From Chaetoderma sp. LZ-2023a (lineage: Eukaryota > Mollusca > Caudofoveata > Chaetodermatida > Chaetodermatidae), in the NCBI GenBank assembly GCA_034401795.1, contig CM067360.1, positions 49,066,573 through 49,130,572 of the forward strand: a DNA stretch of 64,000 bases. Direction: 5' to 3'. Shown here piece by piece: positions 37,495 through 47,788 of this stretch; within the stretch, counting starts at the first letter, position 1, and each line of letters begins with the position of its first letter. The notes beneath the pieces were generated by a model. The model saw nothing but the letters and a program-made list of their open reading frames with translations. It was not told the origin of the DNA and did no database searches. Position numbers and translations under genes: made by a program.

Positions 37495-38438
37495 TACCCC
37501 GACAAAAGATTGGTGGGGTATTATGTAATGGCACCGTCCATCCGACAGTCGGGCGTGCGGCCGGCAGAGTGGTTTCTAGATGATAACTCTGTTACTGTTT
37601 GTCGGATCGCATTGAGACTTCATAGGGTGGTTGGACTAGGTCTGGGGAGGAAACCTATCGAAATCAACAATGAACCGAAATCCAAGATGGCCACCAGCCA
37701 CATGCGGCCATCTTGAAAATTGGTTTCCAGATGATAACGTCAACATACTCTCAAAAGAATAATATAAATCACTGTTGTTACTACATTACAACCTACCTCC
37801 TTGCATTACTATTGCTCTCCTCTGAAGGGAAGCGTAGTAGGATGAATTTTTTACAGCCATTGTTTGCTGGGTATTGTGGTTACAGAGTGACTGAAGGCTC
37901 CTTCAGGTATCTCCATACTTTAATGATGAGATCCATAGTAATTCGCTTGAATGCTATATCTCAGAATGAGGCAAGAAGAGGGTTAATCCAATACCCAGCA
38001 CCACTGAGCAGGTCATTAAGCACAATGACAACCTCATTGGCTGATAGCTACCACATGACCTTGTTGATAGCAACCAAGACTTCATTCATTTTCCTACTGC
38101 TGAAGTGGAAGGTGAATAAAAAAAATTTCAAAGCCTTAAAAGTTGTTTCAACTTTTGTGTTTTGCTGTGGTTAAGTAGAGTTACTGGATTTCATCAAGGA
38201 TGTCAGACAAACATAGGAAACCTTCAAAGATAAGTGGTTTGTCGGTTCTAGTGACTTAGCTATGATTTTAATGATCATTTCTAATTTTGTGGTAGACACG
38301 TTACCAGGTTTGGTGCTTGCGCCCAGAGTGTCTTATGGACTATAATTTGTCCACTTTGCGCCTTCATTATTATCGGTAGCATGTATAAGCTTCCGAATTG
38401 TCATGCTCGCTGTATTTGAACATGACCTGCATTATCTC
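37495..38438. repeat. Dispersed repeat and unassigned stretch before element B
   Basis: The stretch 37495-37735 has 'accccgacaaaagattggtgg', 'ccgtccatccga' and 'ccaagatggcca' blocks typical of dispersed invertebrate repeats. A 32-bp sequence starting 'acgtcaacatactctc' occurs at 37737-37768 and again at 38439-38472, bracketing 670 bp. The ORF inside (37713-38174) has no recognisable domain. Confidence 0.5.
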
Positions 38439-38544
38439 ACGTCAACATACTCTCTCAAAAGAATAATATAAAATGATTCAGATTTGAACAAATTGCCAAA
38501 GAAAGACAAGGAGAAGGTCAAAGATAAGATATCCGTCTGGCAGT

Positions 38545-39903
38545 TGCCAACATTTCGTAAATTCTGAACATGCTGGTCATGTGTGTTTAAAGTGTACATC
38601 ATATACCTATGAATCTTCTTGCTTGATATGCAAGTCATGGTCCCAAGCCTCTAGGCTGACCTTTTTCAAATCTCTTTCGCCGGCTCTTTCTAATTTTCCT
38701 GTTTCTGGGAATCCTCCTTCAAGGTAGCTGACTAAGATAAAGACCATCCATGGAGTGTCTTCAGAAACAAGTCCATAAGATTGAATCCTCTATTGATAGC
38801 AGAATTAACAAGATAATATCGGATCAATCAGACCCCAATGTTTTATCACTTAACGTTGTTGAATGTGAAACATTGGAGTTTGCTGCTCCCAGGATGCGTC
38901 TATTTGCTAAATCAGAAAATAAGTTACCACTTACTGACATTCTTTGTTTCAGAAGTACCATAAAAACTGGAAAGAACAAAAGTACTAAGACTCGGGTTTC
39001 TCTTTGTGCATCGCCTGTGTTCTTAAGCCAGTCAAGCCGTGCTCAGATTCAGCAGATCCATGTACTTCTTTGATCAACATTCCGCAGCCTGCGCCCATGT
39101 GGCCGAGTTTGGTTTAACCTCTAGCGGGTTATAAGTCGGTCGTGTTAAAAATCCAGCAGATCCACAAGTACCTCTGCTATCATCATTCCGCAGCCTGCGC
39201 TCAAGCGGGTTATAAGTCGGTCGTGTTGTCGCCACTTTGTACTTCTACGGCTGATCTAGGGAATTCGAAGGACAGTCTCGTTTTCGTATATTGTATTTGC
39301 TACCTCCCCAGCTCGACTTCCAGCCCCAGGGCCGGGTATTTTCCCGACCCCAGGTCTGGAGCTTGGGCGGGTTAGTTTAGAGTTCTTGTTGTCCCCGTGT
39401 TTTGCTCTGGGTCCGCGCCCGGGTCCACACCTCTCAGGTCCGGCCTATGGCTTCCCTGCTTTGGCTTCGGTCTGGGGCAGGGGCCGGACCTTCAGGCGTA
39501 TCAGATTCAATTTGATTTTTTCAACTAATTTTGGCCAGTATCCATGTGATTTTCTCTTTTTTCCCTGGTCCCGGGGCCCAGTGGGGCTCAGGAGCCGGGT
39601 ACCTTGCAAAATTCTCTATCATCTTCCATCATTTTGTCTAGAGATTTGAGGTCCCAAAGCCGGGCCCAGGGCGGGAGCCGGACCCCGGAGTGTCAGAATT
39701 TCATTTCATTTCAATTTTTTCCGCTAATTTTGGCATTTTTTTCTCATATTTCCCCGGTCCTGAACGGCTTACGGTTCGGGATCAGGTTTAGTGGAGCCGC
39801 GCCCTGGTCTCTTTTGCGGAGCCGGGTTCGGCTCAGTTCTTTGGATCGGGGTTCGGGCCTACTATCATCTTTTTTGTTTCGAATATTAATATTTCTTATC
39901 TAG
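38545..39903 (+). pseudogene. Gag-like region of B
   Basis: A frame near 38560-38645 reads HVCLKC, then SSCLICKSWS, the CxxC...CxxC pattern at the N-terminus of gag in A and C (CYQC...CEICKHW). Lys-rich sequence precedes it. Downstream the frame breaks repeatedly; at 38750-39073 a piece beginning MECLQKQVHKIE has no domain I know. GC-rich duplicated blocks with 'ctaattttggc' occur around 39500-39760. It is non-functional. Confidence 0.5.
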
Positions 39904-40599
39904 ATAAGTCTTCCAATGGGATCTTTTAGCACCTTATTACATATGGGCATATCATTATCTTATCTAGCAGTACTCTCTCCTGTGATATCTTAGTGGTTCA
40001 TGCTGTGTTCTCCCTTTTTTTGGATGTTATCTCTCCTTGCTTTCTCCCAATTTAATTTATAGTAATTATTATTCGTTCTCAGTTTTTTCTCCATGCGCTC
40101 TTTCCTATCTGTCAGATTACTTCGCAATTCTAATTAGCTATGTTTTGGTCATTATTCGTTAGAGGCGCAGTTCTATTCGGGCCGTTCATCTTTTTGTATA
40201 GTACACCTCCTCCCTTCTATGTTGGCAGGTTGACATACTTTCATAACTTTAGGAGAATTTACTTGTTATGCTATCTTTATCGTGAATATTTCGCTCTTTT
40301 AAGGCTATTTCTCCCTATTTATCATCCTTTTGTTTTAATTATTCATTTCCTAAAGTCAGATTACACTTGCCCTCATGGTGTTTTGTGACTTTCTTTATTA
40401 TAAGTATCTTTCCCGAATTTTCCCTGTTCTTTCAGTATCTTTCATGTGCATATTTTGTCTTATTTGTTGAAAAAGATTGCTTTTTTATACAATGATATCG
40501 TATTTTGGTAAGGTTCCTCTGGTCTGTCCATGGTGTGAGTTTGAGATTTTTCTAATATTCAAGTTTGTTCTGGAGGTGGATTTCTTACAATCCTTCCCG

Positions 40600-40957
40600 T
40601 AGTTATGGATTTCTCCTTACCAATGCTCTCAGTTTTGCCTTCTATCCTTGGAGGAAGTCCTAGGACCTTTGGACCATCTAGGACCGAAATACGTTTTCTC
40701 ACGGTCATTACCCTCTCTGTCGGAGGATCCACCCTCTCTTTTTTTCCTCTTATTTCTCATTGGATCACAGTTCCCTCATTCCCAGTGAATCTTCAGGCAT
40801 GGGATTCAGATTTCTCAGAATGCTGACTATTCATTTTGGCTTCCAATTTCAAAATGGTTCGGTCCAATCTTTAATTCTTTCTTTTCAGGTAGGCTTATGG
40901 ACCTTTCTCTAGTCCTGAAGGACTTATTTCTAGTCCCTTTCCACCCTTCCTTTCAAA
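40600..40957 (+). pseudogene. RT gene of B, left part (cut by element A)
   Basis: Combining frames, FQNGSVQSLILSFQVGLWT corresponds to FKMETVRSVLAGLERGMWT of the intact RTs, and LKDLFLVPFHPSF to LKDAYFHIPIHRSF. The catalytic first Asp region is recognisable but eroded. The gene continues at 48004. Confidence 0.65.
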
Positions 40958-41150
40958 ATTTCACATCAAGAGTATACTTACCTCCCTAATACTTTTGATA
41001 TTGCTAAATATTGGCTTTCACTCAATAAACACTCAGATTAAAACAGTTAGGTGCCCCTACTGGGCAGGGAGTCAGAGCGTAGTCTGGCGGATGCCAGCCC
41101 CACCACCGCGCATGCGCAGACTAGCACTTCCTCTTTGCTAATTTATTGGC
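40958..41150 (+). repeat. Left inverted terminal repeat of A
   Basis: It starts ATTTCACATCAAGAGTATAC and runs through 'ggtgcccctactgggcag' and 'ccgcgcatgcgcag'. Its complement is at 47789-47964, apart from the first 16 bases, whose complement is in the ICR instead. The reverse strand carries a consensus splice donor, AG|GTAAGTAT, facing outward. Confidence 0.93.
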
Positions 41151-41242
41151 AGAGAGTCTACACATGTTTTTGTGCTAGTGCTTTTCTTGGCTCAATTCTT
41201 AGTGTTTTTGTGAAAATTTGGAAGTGTTTATCCCTGATAAAG

Positions 41243-41293
41243 ATGGCAGGAAGGATGACTTCGCCAGAGGAGGGCCCAGGACCTTTAGATCAG
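41243..41293 (+). CDS. Gag of A, exon 1
   Basis: Seventeen codons starting MAGRMTSPEEGPGPLDQ end at a CAG|GTGACT donor. The equivalent in C (51689-51739) has the same length, position and donor and a related sequence (MSEREDSPLEGAGSLYQ). In both elements it joins in phase 0 to RPGC...C. Conservation of length and frame supports a real coding exon. Confidence 0.6.
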
Positions 41294-42060
41294 GTGACTT
41301 CTAGTAAAATTAGCGAGTTTTGTCCCCGGTGTAATGTGTTTCCGGGACTCGCGCTTACCGTGATAGGCGCCTTGTTTAGTTGGTTTATTTCAACTAGGTG
41401 CTATATCATACTAATCTCTCTTTGTGTTTAAGTCCACAGGTCTGTGTAACGACATATAATGGACATCACATCAGCAGAGGGGTTGTTTCTCTCCACCATG
41501 GTTCCATTTCCTACTAATACTGTTAGGTTATCTAACCAAAAATTTTATGTCCAGTGAGTCGGAGGCCTAGTATAAAGGTCTTCTCACTTTGTCCTCTTGA
41601 TCCAATTCCTTCCCCTAGAGGTGGAGAGAGTTAAGAGGCGTTCAGTTGGTGGAGTGCTCCAGTTCATCACGTTGGATGGTTTGTCTATACAATGTGTCAG
41701 GTATCTAATTATTGATATGAGGTGATGTTAATTATTTAGAGGAAAGGGAGATAATTAACAGTATTTGCCATTGTTATCAGTATATATCTGATGGTTGTGT
41801 AGTCGAAATGTCCATTCTGCACATGTTCTGGTTAGAGATACAATTCGTCCTTGCACTTGGATGTTTGTTGGGGATCGATTTTTTCCTGTCATAGGATTAA
41901 TGACGTCATAATCAGCCTTGCTCTTTATTTAAAAATTAAAGTTGTCCGAAGCTGGTTTTCTGATTAATATTGATCTTTATGATCATTTCCTTCTCTTGAG
42001 TTGGTGAGTTTCTGAGCTTAACTAGATTGCTCATACTCCTCGTCCTTTGCCCTGTTTCAG
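41294..42060 (+). other. Gag intron and leader of A
   Basis: GT...AG, about 767 bp; the acceptor follows a good pyrimidine tract ('cctttgccctgtttcag'). It contains TGACGTCA (41901-41908), a cAMP-response-element octamer also present at the equivalent place in C. An alternative is that this is unspliced leader and gag starts downstream. Confidence 0.55.
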
Positions 42061-42450
42061 AGACCTGGTTGTGCGTCCTGTGGACGGTTTTTGAAGGACA
42101 AGTTTGTGCCTCATCTCTGTTATCAGTGTAGCCCCTGTGGTCCCTTGCTTAATTGCGAGATATGTAAGCACTGGGGGGGCGAGCTAATGTCCGAATTCTT
42201 GTGCTTGCAGGTGAAGGACAAGGTGGTGGAGGAGGACAAGAAGAAGCAGAAAAGAGAGGTTGTGAGTAAGAAGGGTAAGAGGAAGGCCTCGTCCGCGGTG
42301 GACATGGAGGCCTTCCGGACCGAGATGTTGGGAGAGATGAGGAGGACAATAAAGGATTTGGTTCCAGAGTTGCTTCGTGGCATGCTTCCTGGACCAAATC
42401 CTTTGCTGGCCTCATCATCTGCTTCGGAGCAGGTAATCCCCCACCTCTGA
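42061..42450 (+). CDS. Gag of A, exon 2 first part, ended by a frameshift
   Basis: It starts RPGCASCGRFLKDKFVPH. Cys pairs CASC, CYQC (followed by SPC) and CEIC form a zinc-ribbon-like module. A Lys/Glu-rich coiled stretch (DKKKQKREVVSKKGKR) and RTIKDLVPELLRGMLPG follow. The frame runs into TGA at 42448 because of a C5 run at 42438-42442 where C has C4. The main gag frame continues in the next entry. The module is likely nucleic-acid binding, by analogy with other gag proteins. Confidence 0.75.
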   Translation, partial: RPGCASCGRFLKDKFVPHLCYQCSPCGPLLNCEICKHWGGELMSEFLCLQVKDKVVEEDKKKQKREVVSKKGKRKASSAVDMEAFRTEMLGEMRRTIKDLVPELLRGMLPGPNPLLASSSASEQVIPHL

Positions 42451-44119
42451 ATCACCTTTCATTAGTACGCTTCCATTGTTCGAAGATTCAGAGGTGGCCC
42501 CATTAGAGGGGGCGTTCCACGACCCTGGCAACAGGCTTAGTGCCGCGCCGAATAGGGACCATGGATGGTTGTCGCTGGAACCCGCGGGCTGCTTATCAGT
42601 CCAGGGGTATCCGCACGCCGCGGGTGCCAGTACCTCGTATGGCACCTTCCCTGGCCAGTCCGGGTTAGCTCTCTTTGCTGACCCGGAGTCTAATCTGTCT
42701 GGCCAGGAGGATGAGGATTACCTGTTGGGGTCGCCGTCTGAAGACGTGGCCATGGATTATGACGCCTGTGCACCCCTCGCGGGGAATACAGGCGACTTAT
42801 TCCACGGTTCTACTCTCCCAGGGGTAGAATCCACGGTTCAGACTGTGGCCCTGGGCGCTGAGGGCCAGCGTTACCGCATACCTCGGCTTGCCGAGAGTGT
42901 CGCTGGTGCTGGCCGGGGCCGTGGTGGGGCGGTATATGCCCCGCGCTCTACCACGGCGCCTGCTCCTGGTCAAGCCAGTGAGATTAGCATGCCGGTGTTA
43001 TCAGGCCCGCATGCTCTCCCTGGCTTGCCAGGGATATCAGCGTATCCGCCGTCAAGCTCTGTTGCTTACGCTCAGGAGGAAGACGAAGGCGCCCGTCTTG
43101 TAGAGCGCTCGCAGCTAGCCACGGAGGAGGATTGGTCTCACGCTTGCCAGTGGTTGGTGAGTGTTAGACCAGATCTGCCCGTGGAGCAGTCGGCTAGCCA
43201 GCGTGATCACAGGCCCTGGTTAGCTGGTAAGCCTACTGCTAACGCTATGCCTTCTCTGCCGCTGGCAGAGCATGTCGTTGACATGTTCGAGGTGGCGGAG
43301 ACGTCCATTAAGTCGAGTGGACGTCTCGCTAAGGCCCCGCGCGAGGTGGCCAGGCGTTGCCGCATCGTGCCCCTGGATTACCAGCGGTACGGTGTGGTAC
43401 CTAAGCCGAGCGTGGATGACCGCACGGCTTTGGGTGAGGATGCGCGGCCAGGCTCCCGTTCTGACACGGGAGTCTTGTGTTCGAACGCGTTGCGTTCAGC
43501 AAATACCGCGTTGCGTGATGCGGAGGAGAGTGGGAGGGCTTCGATTGCCGCTCTGTCCCACGTCGTCTCCCAGCTGTTACAAGGGGTAGTAACAGCATCC
43601 GCATCGCGCCAGCCAAGTCCGGTCACAGTCCAGCGAGCCATCCAGGATGGTATCAACCTGGCTCTGGACTGTATGACGCGGGCGGTGACCAGGAGTGTCC
43701 GGGCAAGGCGCACATTTGCCTTGGACAATCTGTGCCCGTCCCAGGACCTCTACAATAGGCTACTCCGTACGCCTATGACAGGTCCTTGTCTCTTTGGAGG
43801 TGAGGGATGTAGGCACCTTCAGGAGACGGTTACTCTGGTCAATAACCAGAGGGCGCTGCGCGAGCAGTTTGAGGTGCTTCGTCGTGCTAACATTCGCGCC
43901 GCACCCCCTGCGTATCGTCCCCTGCAGGCTCGAGGTGGTGGTGGCCAGGTCAGAGGCCAACCACCATCGCAGCGTCGGCCTCGGCCGCGTGCGATTCGGC
44001 CAGCAGCGAGGGGGGCGCAGGCTCCTCAGGCGCAGTCAGCCAGGCAGCCGCCCGCGCACCGAGGTGCGCGCGGTGCTGGTCGTGGCGCGCGAGGATCTGG
44101 GCGGGGTAATCGTTCCTGA
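42443..44119 (+). CDS. Gag of A, main part
   Basis: This frame is open from the frameshift to TGA at 44117 (about 558 codons). It is collinear with the undisrupted gag of C. Visible blocks are an acidic, Gly/Pro-rich first half, then QLATEEDWSHACQWLVSV, the conserved RCRIVPLDYQRYGVVPKPS, helical ALRDAEESGRASIAALS, FALDNLCPSQDLYNRL, and a basic Arg/Gly/Pro tail (PPSQRRPRPRAIRPAARG, then RGAGRGARGSGRGNRS) suited to nucleic-acid binding. It is the structural protein of a DIRS element; no protease is seen. The tail overlaps the start of the pol frame. Confidence 0.8.
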   Translation, partial: TSESPFISTLPLFEDSEVAPLEGAFHDPGNRLSAAPNRDHGWLSLEPAGCLSVQGYPHAAGASTSYGTFPGQSGLALFADPESNLSGQEDEDYLLGSPSEDVAMDYDACAPLAGNTGDLFHGSTLPGVESTVQTVALGAEGQRYRIPRLAESVAGAGRGRGGAVYAPRSTTAPAPGQASEISMPVLSGPHALPGLPGISAYPPSSSVAYAQEEDEGARLVERSQLATEEDWSHACQWLVSVRPDLPVEQSASQRDHRPWLAGKPTANAMPSLPLAEHVVDMFEVAETSIKSSGRLAKAPREVARRCRIVPLDYQRYGVVPKPSVDDRTALGEDARPGSRSDTGVLCSNALRSANTALRDAEESGRASIAALSHVVSQLLQGVVTASASRQPSPVTVQRAIQDGINLALDCMTRAVTRSVRARRTFALDNLCPSQDLYNRLLRTPMTGPCLFGGEGCRHLQETVTLVNNQRALREQFEVLRRANIRAAPPAYRPLQARGGGGQVRGQPPSQRRPRPRAIRPAARGAQAPQAQSARQPPAHRGARGAGRGARGSGRGNRS

Positions 44120-46250
44120 TGGGACGATTACCGCGGTGAGAACCGCTCCGGTGTTTCTGGCAAAGGAGACAGTGCCGCTCTTGCACTCCTTATGTCCACC
44201 TCTATCCCTAGGTGGACCGGTGGGAGGCCGGCTAGCCGACCACATGCAAGAGTGGGAACGGTTAACTCAGGACCGTTTAGTCTTGCGGTGGCTTTCAGTC
44301 GGGTATCATCCCGATTGGATGACAGGCCCGCCATCGCGACTGTCTCTAGTGCCGATCTGGACTCCGAATCCGAGAGATCCAGAGCAAAGGTTGTGTATCG
44401 AGGAGGAAATAAATTCCCTCATACAAAAAGGAGCTATTCAGCCGGCACAGAGGTGTCCGGGCTTCTATTCAACCCTGTTCTTAGTAACAAAAAACACCGT
44501 AGGGTGGAGACCAATTCTCAACCTCAAGCCATTGAACAAGTTCATAGAGACGCCCAGTTTCAAGATGGAGACTGTGCGCTCAGTGTTGGCGGGGTTAGAG
44601 AGGGGAATGTGGACAGCGTCGATAGATTTGAAGGACGCTTATTTCCACATCCCCATACACAGGAGTTTCCGTCGCTTCCTGAGATTTGCATTCCAGGGCA
44701 GACAGTGGGAATTCAGGGTGTTACCCTTCGGAATTTCCACGGCTCCTCGGGTTTTCACCCGTGTGGTTCTTGCGATCACCGCATACCTCCGCAGGAGAAG
44801 CATAGCAGTCCACACGTACATAGACGACTGGCTGTTGAAAGCGCACACCCAGGAAAGTTTATCGGCCAGTCTGGAGATTGTTTTAAAGACTCTCACAGAC
44901 TTGGGCTGGATGATAAATTTCCCAAAATCAGAGCTGACTCCATCCCAGAAGTTTGTTTACCTGGGGATGTTCTTCGATCTAGAAACACGATATGTTTTTC
45001 CTACTCAGGAGAGAGTTCGAAAACTCATCTCATTGATTCAGTCAGTGTGTGACAGTCGTCATGTCCTGGCACGGGTTTACTTGAGAATGCTGGGGTTGAT
45101 GGTTTCATTGGAACCAGTCATTCCTCAGGCCGCCTTACGCAGGCGGCCGATCCAGTTATTTCTCATGACACAATGGACCCAGAGTACAGGTTCGCTGGAC
45201 TCGAACGTGTCAGTGTTGGCGCCTCTGATTCATCACCTGCAATGGTGGTTGGACACAGAGAATCTCTTGGTGGGGGTTATGCTAACCCCTCCCCACCCTC
45301 AGGTGACTGTGTATACAGATGCATCGATGGAGGGCTGGGGGGCTTGCCTGGAAGAATCCACGATATCAGGGCTTTGGAATCCGGAACAGTCAAAGGAACA
45401 TATAAATCTACTGGAGCTAAGAGCAGTAGTCCTGGGCCTGGAACATTTCTTACAGAAAGTTCAGGGCGAGATTGTTCTTATTCGTTCAGACAACTCAACA
45501 GTTGTGACTTACATAAACCGCCAGGGCGGAACGAAGTCGCCCAGTCTCTGTATGATGACATGGAGACTGCTTTGTTGGTGCCTGGATCACCAGATTACCT
45601 TGAAAGCAGTACATATTCCGGGAAGGTTAAATCTGCTAGCAGACTCATTGAGCCGAAGGATGAGTGTTTTACCCACGGAATGGCAACTAAATCAATGTGT
45701 GGCGGATCGTCTGTTCGACCATTGGGGGAAACCCAACATCGATTTGTTCGCAACGAAGAGGAATGCGAAGATGACGACGTACGTCTCTCCGATTCCGGAT
45801 CCAAGCGCTTTCGCAACAGATGCGTTAGCTATCAGCTGGGGGAGAATGTATGCATACGCATTCCCTCCAGCAATCCTGATTCCAAAAATTCTTCAGAAAA
45901 TCAGACAAGAGGAATGCCAAGTGCTTCTGATGGCCCCGGATTGGCCAAGCCGATCATGGTATACGGATCTGCTGGACCTTCTGGTCTGCAGTCCGGTTCC
46001 TCTGCCTCTGATGGACGATATTATATTCCAGGGCAAGGCCCTTCACAACAATCCGTCAATGTTCAGATTGACTGCGTGGATGTTGTCAAGGAATCTAGAA
46101 TTAAGGAGGGCTTTTCTGAGCAAGCAGCCATGTTTATGGCCAAAGCCAGGAGGGGGTCAACCTCCAGAGCATATAATTATAAAATCAACAGATTTGCAGA
46201 ATGGTGCTCAAAAAGATGTATTGATCCAATGGATTCATCTATTCAGGTAG
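43794..46250 (+). CDS. pol: Reverse transcriptase / RNase H of A
   Basis: An open frame of 818 codons. The first ~109 overlap gag in another frame and may not be translated, since homology starts near GGRLADHMQEWERLT. RT blocks: LVTKNTVGWRPILNLKPLN, then SIDLKDAYFHIPI, VLPFGISTAPRVFT and YIDD (342-345), the catalytic pair, then YLGM. RNase H: Asp509 (VYTDAS), Glu541 (LLELRA), Asp566 (IRSDNST), then HIPGRLNLLADSLSR. After that comes NIDLFATKRN...YVSPIPD...LMAPDWPSRSWY, the DIRS-specific C-terminal region that in some DIRS elements is described as methyltransferase-like; I cannot confirm that here. The C-terminus overlaps the recombinase frame. It looks intact. Confidence 0.93.
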   Translation: MEVRDVGTFRRRLLWSITRGRCASSLRCFVVLTFAPHPLRIVPCRLEVVVARSEANHHRSVGLGRVRFGQQRGGRRLLRRSQPGSRPRTEVRAVLVVAREDLGGVIVPDGTITAVRTAPVFLAKETVPLLHSLCPPLSLGGPVGGRLADHMQEWERLTQDRLVLRWLSVGYHPDWMTGPPSRLSLVPIWTPNPRDPEQRLCIEEEINSLIQKGAIQPAQRCPGFYSTLFLVTKNTVGWRPILNLKPLNKFIETPSFKMETVRSVLAGLERGMWTASIDLKDAYFHIPIHRSFRRFLRFAFQGRQWEFRVLPFGISTAPRVFTRVVLAITAYLRRRSIAVHTYIDDWLLKAHTQESLSASLEIVLKTLTDLGWMINFPKSELTPSQKFVYLGMFFDLETRYVFPTQERVRKLISLIQSVCDSRHVLARVYLRMLGLMVSLEPVIPQAALRRRPIQLFLMTQWTQSTGSLDSNVSVLAPLIHHLQWWLDTENLLVGVMLTPPHPQVTVYTDASMEGWGACLEESTISGLWNPEQSKEHINLLELRAVVLGLEHFLQKVQGEIVLIRSDNSTVVTYINRQGGTKSPSLCMMTWRLLCWCLDHQITLKAVHIPGRLNLLADSLSRRMSVLPTEWQLNQCVADRLFDHWGKPNIDLFATKRNAKMTTYVSPIPDPSAFATDALAISWGRMYAYAFPPAILIPKILQKIRQEECQVLLMAPDWPSRSWYTDLLDLLVCSPVPLPLMDDIIFQGKALHNNPSMFRLTAWMLSRNLELRRAFLSKQPCLWPKPGGGQPPEHIIIKSTDLQNGAQKDVLIQWIHLFR

Positions 46251-47089
46251 TAGCTGATTTCCTCTGTCACCTGTATGATGCCTATAGCCTCAAGCCTAAC
46301 TCTATTGCTGGTTATAAGTCAGCTTTAATGTCGGTTATTCCTTGCTTGGCTAAGAGGGGAAGTGATGAAGTAAATACATTAAATGTATTAATTAAAGGCA
46401 TGGGCAATCTAAGACCAAGGAATCCCCCTGTGATTCCGTCTTGGAGTTTATCGCTAGTGCTTCAAGTACTAGGTGATAAGCCATTTGAACCACTTAGTTC
46501 CATTTATATGAAACTATTAACACTGAAGACTGTGTTTTTAATTGCTGCGGCCTCGGCTAGGCGTAGAAGTGAAATTCATGCCTTATCAGCCGAGGATGAC
46601 CGTTTTGTGGTTTCAGGGGAATGCCTTAAGCTGCTACCTAGGATTAATTTCTTGGCTAAGAATCAGTCGTTGAAATATCCAGGTCAACCTATTGTTTTGC
46701 CTGCTTTAACTAGATATGATCCTAATTCTAAAGCATGGTGTCCCATCCGGGCGCTTCTCCGGTACAAACAACGTACAGCGGAGTGGCGCACCGACCAGTC
46801 GGCGTTATGGTTGTCATATATTGAACCCCATGGCAGGGCTTCTAAGGACACCATTTCCAGGTGGATTGTAGAATGCATTCAGTTTTGTCATAAATCCGCC
46901 ACCGGGAAGCAGGTTGACGTGGCCAAGGCTCACAGTGTCCGCGGCGTAGTGACATCCACGGCCCTATTTAATGGGGTCCCTGTGGATGATATTATGTCGG
47001 TGGCTCAGTGGCACTGTGAGTCAAGTTTTACAGACCATTATCTCCGTGACACCTCTAATCCTCTCGCCTTGTCGATTTTGAAAAGATAA
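46130..47089 (+). CDS. Tyrosine recombinase of A
   Basis: The frame is open from 45173 to 47089 (638 codons), but the recombinase proper starts near MFMAKARRGSTSRAYNYK, chosen here as start (46130, 319 codons); upstream codons lie antiphase over the RT/RNase H gene. An N-terminal core-binding region (SKRCIDP...VADFLCHLYDAYSLKPNS) precedes the catalytic domain. Numbering from 45173: Arg in SARRRSEI (463-465), His587 and Arg590 (AHSVRG), Trp613 (QWHCES) and nucleophile Tyr623 (FTDHYLRD). It is predicted to integrate the circular DNA copy by site-specific strand exchange. The frame is intact. Confidence 0.92.
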   Translation: MFMAKARRGSTSRAYNYKINRFAEWCSKRCIDPMDSSIQVVADFLCHLYDAYSLKPNSIAGYKSALMSVIPCLAKRGSDEVNTLNVLIKGMGNLRPRNPPVIPSWSLSLVLQVLGDKPFEPLSSIYMKLLTLKTVFLIAAASARRRSEIHALSAEDDRFVVSGECLKLLPRINFLAKNQSLKYPGQPIVLPALTRYDPNSKAWCPIRALLRYKQRTAEWRTDQSALWLSYIEPHGRASKDTISRWIVECIQFCHKSATGKQVDVAKAHSVRGVVTSTALFNGVPVDDIMSVAQWHCESSFTDHYLRDTSNPLALSILKR

Positions 47090-47620
47090 CTAGGCATATA
47101 TTTTTGATGGGGTTTCCTCATTGCTTATATATTTCACAATTAATTTATGGAAACAACCACTTTTTTGGGACTGCATCGTTCTTCACCAATGGGAAGAGGA
47201 TGTCAGCAGCCATTTCAACAAGGTCAGTCTTGTGTATGGGTTGTCCATTGTTGATTGTCTTGTCACGTTACCCGTTATTAATATGATGATGGTTTTGTGT
47301 ATTTATGTGGTTCATTGTTGAGAGTATACGAAAAAGGAGTTTTTTCGTCTCTGTCCTGTAGTACATGGCACTTGTACGTAGAGAGCGTATAGGACATTGA
47401 GGTCATTCGACTCTTCCTCCCAGGAAGGAGGGGGGGGGAGCGCATATGACATTCGGTCATCTCTCAGACATCGGTGGTGTTATCCGATGGTTAGTCAAAT
47501 CCTGACTGTTTTTTCATACAGTTTCAGAAGTTTAAGTGCCTTAAACGCAGAAAAGCGTATAGGGATGAGCTGGTCTTTTGACCTCGCCTCCCTCCCGCCG
47601 AATTCACTGTCGAATTCTGG
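47090..47620 (+). other. 3' non-coding region of A
   Basis: The region between the recombinase stop and the ICR is collinear with 57524-58050 in C. It has G-runs (about 47425-47440) and short A/T-rich stretches. No gene is seen. Confidence 0.6.
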
Positions 47621-47720
47621 CAATATCAAAAGTATTAGGGAGGTATGTATACTCTTGATGTGAAATAAACGAAATCAAGGATTTCTTTTTTCACGAGAGA
47701 GTTGATACTTACCTCCCTAG
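47621..47720 (+). repeat. Internal complementary region (ICR) of A
   Basis: The first half (CAATATCAAAAGTATTAGGG...CTTGATGTGAAAT) is the complement of the left tip, and the second half (AAACGAAATCAAGGATTTC...CTTACCTCCCT) the complement of the right tip. The two meet around 'gaaataaacg'. One mismatch to the left tip is visible (ggtAtg against ggtAag). In DIRS elements the ICR is the template that restores both ends during reverse transcription. Confidence 0.93.
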
Positions 47721-47788
47721 ATACGGACCCGACCTCTCCACCCCACAGAGGCTCGGTCTTCAGGCTCTTAATAGTTGCATGTGTATCA

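Noticed and set aside
37713..38174. ORF of 153 codons
   Set aside because: The first part is dispersed repeat and the segment is bracketed by direct repeats. No domain was recognised.
44192..45052. Second long + frame through the RT gene of A (and the upstream part of the recombinase frames from 45173 and 54827)
   Set aside because: These are antiphase readings of the RT/RNase H gene. The region shows RT motifs only in the pol frame, and recombinase homology begins near 46130 and 56564.
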